DNA of 64,000 nt from Lutraria lutraria (taxonomy: Eukaryota; Mollusca; Bivalvia; Venerida; Mactridae). Under the pieces are notes generated by a model. The model saw nothing but the letters and a program-made list of their open reading frames with translations, ran no database searches and was not told the origin of the DNA. Positions within the stretch are counted from its first letter, which is position 1; every line of letters begins with the position of its first letter. The translations under genes and the position numbers were made by a program. The stretch is from positions 16,065,528 through 16,129,527 of the forward strand of contig OZ026851.1 of the NCBI GenBank assembly GCA_964023205.1. Direction: 5' to 3'. This document shows positions 59,333 through 64,000 of the stretch, piece after piece.

Positions 59333-62300
59333 GTAAGATAGTTTTTATAAATGAGATTTAGTTCAATTTTATGAAAACTTTGGGGTCATAGAAAAGTAAA
59401 TTTAGACTAATATTTGTATAATGTACAATATATATTTTAGTTGCGATATTTGCTTTAAACAACTTTCAAACCATTTTGAAAAATATTTTATGGTTATCAT
59501 TTTGATAATATTTTCTTGTGTCATCTTCTTTTGGATTATTGTTTAAGAGAATTATTGTTGTTTATAGTTGCTTTATTCTCTATTTTCATTACAATTATGT
59601 TGTTTCTGTTGTTTTCAGGTATATTTGGTGTGAAATCAACATCTGAGTCAAGTTCTCGATGTTCATACATTGGAACAAAAATTCCCATTTCCGGACGAAT
59701 GTCTCGTAGCAGAATTTCAAGTGGAAGAGCATCTAAAATCAAGTCTTCAAGAATTCCAGTTCCAATCCAGTCACGACCAAACACTGCTCCACATCACAAC
59801 CAAACATTTACCAGATCTTGTAAGTTATATTTTTTATGCCCCTAATATATTGATATTGTTTTTGGCCTGTCTGTCTTTTTGTCCGTTTGTTTGTACCAAA
59901 CTTTTAACCTTACCAAAAAAATCAAAACGCTTACACCTACAATTATCGAACCTCATACGTTGGTTCATCATGACAACCTGAACAGGACCTGTGCATTTCC
60001 AGGACCGTCAAAGGTCAAGGTCACGGGGACATTGTTCTTAAATACACATCTGTTTTATATAAAGCTTTCTGTGCAGTTAGAAGAAAGTTAATTCCTAACT
60101 GAAAAAAAAATATATAAAACATCCAAAACCAGATACATTTCTAAATAAGATTTCTGATTAAGCCACTTAATTCATTTGGTGAACTATGACCGCTTAGTGA
60201 ACTTTCCATGGTGTAAAAATACCAATATTAACCTTTTTTGATCATCATCCTTGCTTCTAAAGTTACCTACTATAATTAATGAGGTACATTATTTAAAGAT
60301 TCAGAGAATTTATATTCTTTTTTAGTACCAGTGTTTTTTTAGCTAATTCCATAGCCGATATTCAGTCATAATTCCTAATTGAAAATGAATATCTTTTTTT
60401 CCCAATTCACAGACAAAGATTCCCAATCGAAACTTCCAAATCTCTATTAACTTGATTATATGCACATCACAATTTCAATTTCTCTGTCAGAAGTCTTCAA
60501 AAGTTGCATTCTGTGATTAATGGATATGCATGTACATTTTTCAGCTACTCGATCAAAGAGTGAATCAGCTGTTAGTAAAATACTTCAGCGTTCAAAGATA
60601 CCAATCCCCCTGACCAAATCCAAAACTTCAATTGCAAATTCAGAAGTAGTTGTTGCCTCCAGCATTAAAACTAAGAATACCGATTTAGGGGTTGTGGTTG
60701 TAGAGTCCAGCTTGAAAGCTGTTGAATCCAACACTGATTATGCTATTGTGGAATCCAGCTTTATGGCTGATGAATCCAGCATAGATGATGAAGTTGTAGA
60801 GTCCAGCATGGAGGCTGTTGAATCCAACATAGATGATGAAGTTGTAGAGTCCAGCATGGAGGCTGTAGAATCCAACATAGATGATGAAGTTGTAGAGTCC
60901 AGCATGGAGGCTGTTGAATCCAACATACATGATGAAGTTGTAGAGTCCAGCATGGAGGCTGTTGAATCCAACATAGATGATGAAGTTGTAGAGTCCAGCA
61001 TGGAGGCTGTTGAATCCAACATAGATGATGAAGTTGTAGAGTCCAGCATGGAAGCTGTTGAATCCAACATAGATGATGAAGTTGTAGAGTCCAGCATGGA
61101 GGCTGTTGAATCCAGCATAGATGATGAAGTTGTAGAGTCCAGCATCGAAGCTGTTGAATCCAACATAGATGATGAAGTTGTAGAGTCCAGCATGGAGGCT
61201 GTTGAATCCAACAAAGATGATGACGTTTTTGAGTCCAGTGTGGAGGCTGTAGAATTCAACATAGATGGTGAAGTTGTAGAGTCCAGCATGGAGGCTGTTG
61301 AATCCAACATAGATGATGAAGTTGTAGAGTCCAGCATTGAGACTGTTGAATCCAACATAGATGATGAAGTTGTAGACTCCAGCATTGAGACTGTTGAATC
61401 CAACATAGATGAAGTTGTAGAATCCAGCATGGAGGCTGTAGAATCCAACATAGATGATTGTGTTGAAGATTCCGGCATGGAGGCTGTTGAACTCGACACT
61501 GTTGAACCCAACATAGTTGATGCAGTTGTAGATTCCAATATGGAGGCTGTTGAGTTATACTCTGCAAATCTTTCACAAGCTATAGCAGGTACATTGTTCT
61601 CTTATTTATACTTACATTGGTTTGTAACTTTTAGCTCATTTTCCATCAATCTATTTACTTCAAGCATCAATTTGCTGTTAATTTTAATCATAATGTAAGT
61701 GATAAGGAAGGAGGTTCTTAAAAATATAACTTTTGCTCATTGTTAATGTCTGACAACTTCCATGAAGATATATATATGCACCAGCAAGCACTATGAAGTG
61801 GATTATATTTATTGCCATTTAAATGAAGTTCCTTCCAGTAGTACTAGTAACTAAACTATAGATCTAGTTAGTGTATTTTTTAGTAAGAAGTATACTTTTT
61901 TAATGAATTTTTGTACCAGAACTCCTTTAACTGAAAAGTCACCTTCTGTCTCATACTGAAGCAGTAACATACTGTAAACCAGGAAATTATTTCGAGCAAT
62001 TTGAATTAGGGAGTTTTGTAGTCGGGTCGTTTCCGTGAAAGTCAAATGGGGGGGAATCAAACTTGTCATAAAACCACGAAAATAAGTCGCTACATGGAGA
62101 TAGTTACCGGTTTTATTGTTTTTGACACCGTTATTAGAGTAAATATTAGGTTAAATATGCACAGAATGACCATTATTACAGTAACTAATTTTTGTGCAAA
62201 TAAACTATTTCATCATTATGTTCAAAGTATGGATTTTTATTCAAAGCGTGTTTCGTTTCGCGGGGTTCGCAGTCTCCTCAAATCCCGAAAGTATAATGCC

Positions 62301-63179
62301 ACAAAAATTTTCAATGTCCCTGAATTATCGGGAGGCTGAGCCAATATCCAAACCTTCAAACTTTCGTTCAATAGTCAAGCACCTTACCACTTGATTCTCA
62401 TTGAAAATTTAATTAAATGCAGTACTACTTACAACACTTAAAGTTATATTTCTTGTTGATCTGATTCATGCTTTATTTCAATTTCGTGTGGTACTTAGCT
62501 CTGCTCATAGATGTTGGGGAAACTATGATGTAGTCAGTATTGGTAATTAACACAGGAACACTAGTTTGGTTAATTTTCCACCTTGATAAACAGAATTATT
62601 GTTTATTAACCAGCTTTAAGCTCATTATAACCAGACAGTTAACATGTTTAATGTGTAAATTAAGTTATGCCTGTTTGGTCTTTTCAGGGCTCAAAATTAA
62701 CACTAGCAAATGAGCAAAATACTAATGCAAAATAGATTTTGCTAGTTCATTTTTTGACCACTAGCATTTTTTAGTGAGTGGAACTGAAAGTGTAGTAATA
62801 ACTATATTTTTTATGCAAAACAATTACATGTACATAAAATACAACCTATTATGTTATAACATGAATATTTCTCAATCTGAAAAGCAAATGTGAAAAAATC
62901 AATAGTGGAAGTTGAAATTTTGTGTACTAGCAAAAACTTGCTAGTGGCAAAAAAACTTTAATTCGAGTCCTGCATTGAAATACTTCATCTTATTATGTGT
63001 GTACATCTTTTACAGATACCCCACGCCGAAATTATGACATCGAACACGACACAGTAGATATTGTCCAGAATGATATCCTTGATAGACTTGAACAAGAAAG
63101 AATGAAGTGTTTATTTCAAGAACAAATTCTTACCCGTGAAATTGAGCTGAGAAAGATGCTAAAGTACTTACTCTTATGA
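59119..63179 (+). CDS. SxIP-motif, acidic-repeat protein (540 aa, novel)
   Basis: Four coding exons (59119-59332, 59619-59819, 60545-61588, 63016-63179) join through three phase-1 introns with GTAAGA, GTAAGT and GTACAT donors, all in frame, to give 540 residues. Residues 1-50 are Pro/Gly/Ser-rich. A Ser/Arg-rich region follows with SRIP (53-56), TKIP (91-94), SRIP (115-118) and SKIP (155-158). The [ST]-x-I-P sequence in a basic, Ser/Pro-rich, disordered context is the known ligand of the EB1 end-binding domain on growing microtubule tips. Residues about 192-476 are some 17 copies of an acidic 16-mer, ESSMEAVESNIDDEVV. The last exon (487-540) has a short heptad-like helix (ILDRLEQERMKCLF). A microtubule plus-end role, perhaps with dimerisation by the coiled coil, is inferred. 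No enzyme domain; family not recognised. The last exon could splice onward instead of ending at 63179. Confidence 0.75.
59619..59819 (+). CDS. SxIP gene, coding exon 2
   Basis: 201 nt, phase 1 on both sides (symmetric). Carries TKIP and SRIP with many Ser and Arg. Donor CTT/GTAAGT. Confidence 0.75.
60545..61588 (+). CDS. SxIP gene, coding exon 3 with acidic repeats
   Basis: 1044 nt, symmetric phase 1. Begins TRSKSESAVSKIL, carries SKIP and then the whole acidic repeat array. Acceptor TTTTTCAG, donor AGCAG/GTACAT. Confidence 0.85.
60703..61557 (+). repeat. 48-bp coding minisatellite (~17 units)
   Basis: The 48-bp unit GAGTCCAGCATGGAGGCTGT with GAATCCAACATAGATGATGA and AGTTGTA keeps frame throughout. 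One unit is shortened by a codon (near 61408) and another lengthened (near 61500). The outer units are more diverged than the centre, the usual sign of expansion from the middle. Being divisible by three, it also leaves the minus strand open, which is a shadow. Confidence 0.95.
61589..63015 (+). other. last intron of the SxIP gene
   Basis: 1427 bp. Near 62695-62960 a CTAGCAAAT/TTTGCTAG pair brackets about 240 bp (CACTAGCAAATGAGCAAAAT and TACTAGCAAAAACTTGCTAG), possibly a small MITE. Nothing else recognised. Confidence 0.5.
63016..63179 (+). CDS. SxIP gene, last coding exon
   Basis: Acceptor CTTTTACAG; completes a Asp codon and encodes TPRRNYDIEHDTVDIVQND followed by a Glu/Leu/Arg-rich helix; TGA at 63177-63179. 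A weak alternative donor (AAA/GTACTT) near 63163 could extend the gene. Confidence 0.65.
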
Positions 63180-63656
63180 TTATTCTATTCTATTGTTATT
63201 TATTGTTATTTAAGCAATTTAGTACATTTTCATGCAGTATCGATAGATCGAAGTTATCTTTTTTGGCATGTCTGTCTGTTTGTACTAAACTTCAACCCAA
63301 GGCTTTTTTCACAGGTAAAAGAAGGGGCCTTTTCTTTAAATATTTGGGAAAATAATGCATAATTTCTGCATAAGGGGAAGAAAAAACTTGATGTAAATTG
63401 AATTTAAGGGGAAAACTGCATGATTTTAAAGAATTTTCCTGAGGGGAAGATGCCTGTTAACGGCCCCTGCTATAGAAGGAAAAATAGCCCTGTAGCTCCT
63501 CCTATAAAATCAGAATGCTCCACCTACTGTCATCAAACTTCATATGTTGGTTATTCATGACAACCTCCACAGGACCTGTGCATTTTTAGGTCAGTAGGTC
63601 AAAGTTTAAGATCACCCTGAGGGGTCATTGTGTTTTAACAATACATCTTGTTTCTA

Positions 63657-63833
63657 CAGTCAAACTGTGTTAGCGGACACTTCAGACTAAAGGCCATCCT
63701 GTGAATAAAGGTCATTCTTTTAAAAACCTTCATTGATCATTTAGAACAATTTGACCTTTGAATGAAGGCCACCTGTCAGTAAAAGGCACATGCTGTCTTT
63801 CCCAAGAGTGGCCTTTGTTCACAGGTTTGACTG
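63657..63833. mobile_element. 177-bp MITE, best copy of the CAGTCAAAC family
   Basis: Ends CAGTCAAACTGTG and, reverse-complemented, CAGTCAAACCTGTG. TA at 63655-63656 and 63834-63835 is the target duplication. The interior has AATAAAGGTCATTCTTTTAA, ATTGATCATTTAGAACAATT and CTTTCCCAAGAGTGGCCTTT. TA duplication and CAGT termini fit Tc1/mariner/pogo-type MITEs. Further members: 4232, 8425, 10888, 18350, 36885, 37037 and 48265. Its AATAAA (63704) could serve as poly(A) signal for the SxIP gene. Confidence 0.8.
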
Positions 63834-63939
63834 TATATAATTTTTATGCCTGTTTTAGGCTTGAAAAAAATAATCATGTTTAAAGTTACTTGACTAAAAA
63901 AGGGTATGTAGGAAGCGAAACGTTTAGAGCTTGGTGGTT

Positions 63940-64000
63940 TTATCGGTTTATCGGTATATTGCAATATCAGCTAGACAATATAAATATCACAATATCTTTT
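63940..64000. other. possible transposon end at window edge
   Basis: TTTATCGGTTTATCGGTATATTGCAATATC resembles the GCAATACG-rich sequence near 57240; cut by the window end. Confidence 0.3.

Noticed and set aside
60738..61538. 266-codon minus-strand frame (SMLDST repeats)
   Set aside because: Antisense shadow of the coding 48-bp repeat of the SxIP gene; the plus strand has correct splice junctions on both sides.
5216..64000. A third insulin copy or pseudogene
   Set aside because: I looked on both strands for the CECCYH-type A chain and the RGPH..CG-type B chain and found only the two genes described.

Overview
The window looks like nuclear DNA of a bivalve mollusc (phylum confident, species not resolved). 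It is AT-rich, gene-poor and intron-containing, packed with short inverted-repeat DNA elements, tRNA-like SINEs, minisatellites and one degenerate LINE. Two insulin precursors with the eight-cysteine pattern of molluscan insulin-related peptides point to Mollusca. No prokaryotic gene organisation is present.

Genes. (1) Two paralogous insulin-like genes lie on the minus strand about 21 kb apart: gene 1 at about 9455-5010 and gene 2 at about 30935-25700. Each has a TATA-box promoter, a non-coding 5' exon, a long 5'-UTR intron, an exon with signal peptide and B chain, a phase-1 intron, and an exon with the A chain followed by AATAAA. The splice joins keep frame and give 124 and 156 residues. (2) A plus-strand gene at about 58900-63180 joins four coding exons, all through phase-1 introns, into a predicted 540-residue protein. 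It has four SxIP/TxIP motifs of the EB1-binding type, about 17 copies of an acidic 16-residue repeat and a short C-terminal coiled coil. I do not recognise it as a named family. (3) A possible terminal exon of an unknown plus-strand gene lies at 2493-2779. Weaker exon or promoter candidates lie near 20668 and 43803.

Mobile and repetitive DNA. A dead LINE (about 17020-11573, minus strand) is broken by a 2.05-kb element and followed by a 444-bp foldback. Other elements with readable ends are a 1553-bp giant foldback inserted in a SINE with TTA duplication (31891-33443), a 2.64-kb element with about 510-bp inverted arms (48763-51406), an 870-bp element with a 7-bp duplication (53837-54706), a 712-bp hAT-like element with a 6-bp duplication (57635-58346) and a Pearl/Helitron-like element with 145-bp internal repeats (55903-57170). 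Several minisatellites (17, 23 and 77 bp) sit inside or at the edge of transposons, which suggests they grew from them. The 17-bp array sits in intron 1 of insulin gene 1. Most remaining DNA (34.3-36.9, 39.4-41.9, 42.2-46.0 and 51.4-53.8 kb) shows nothing I can name.
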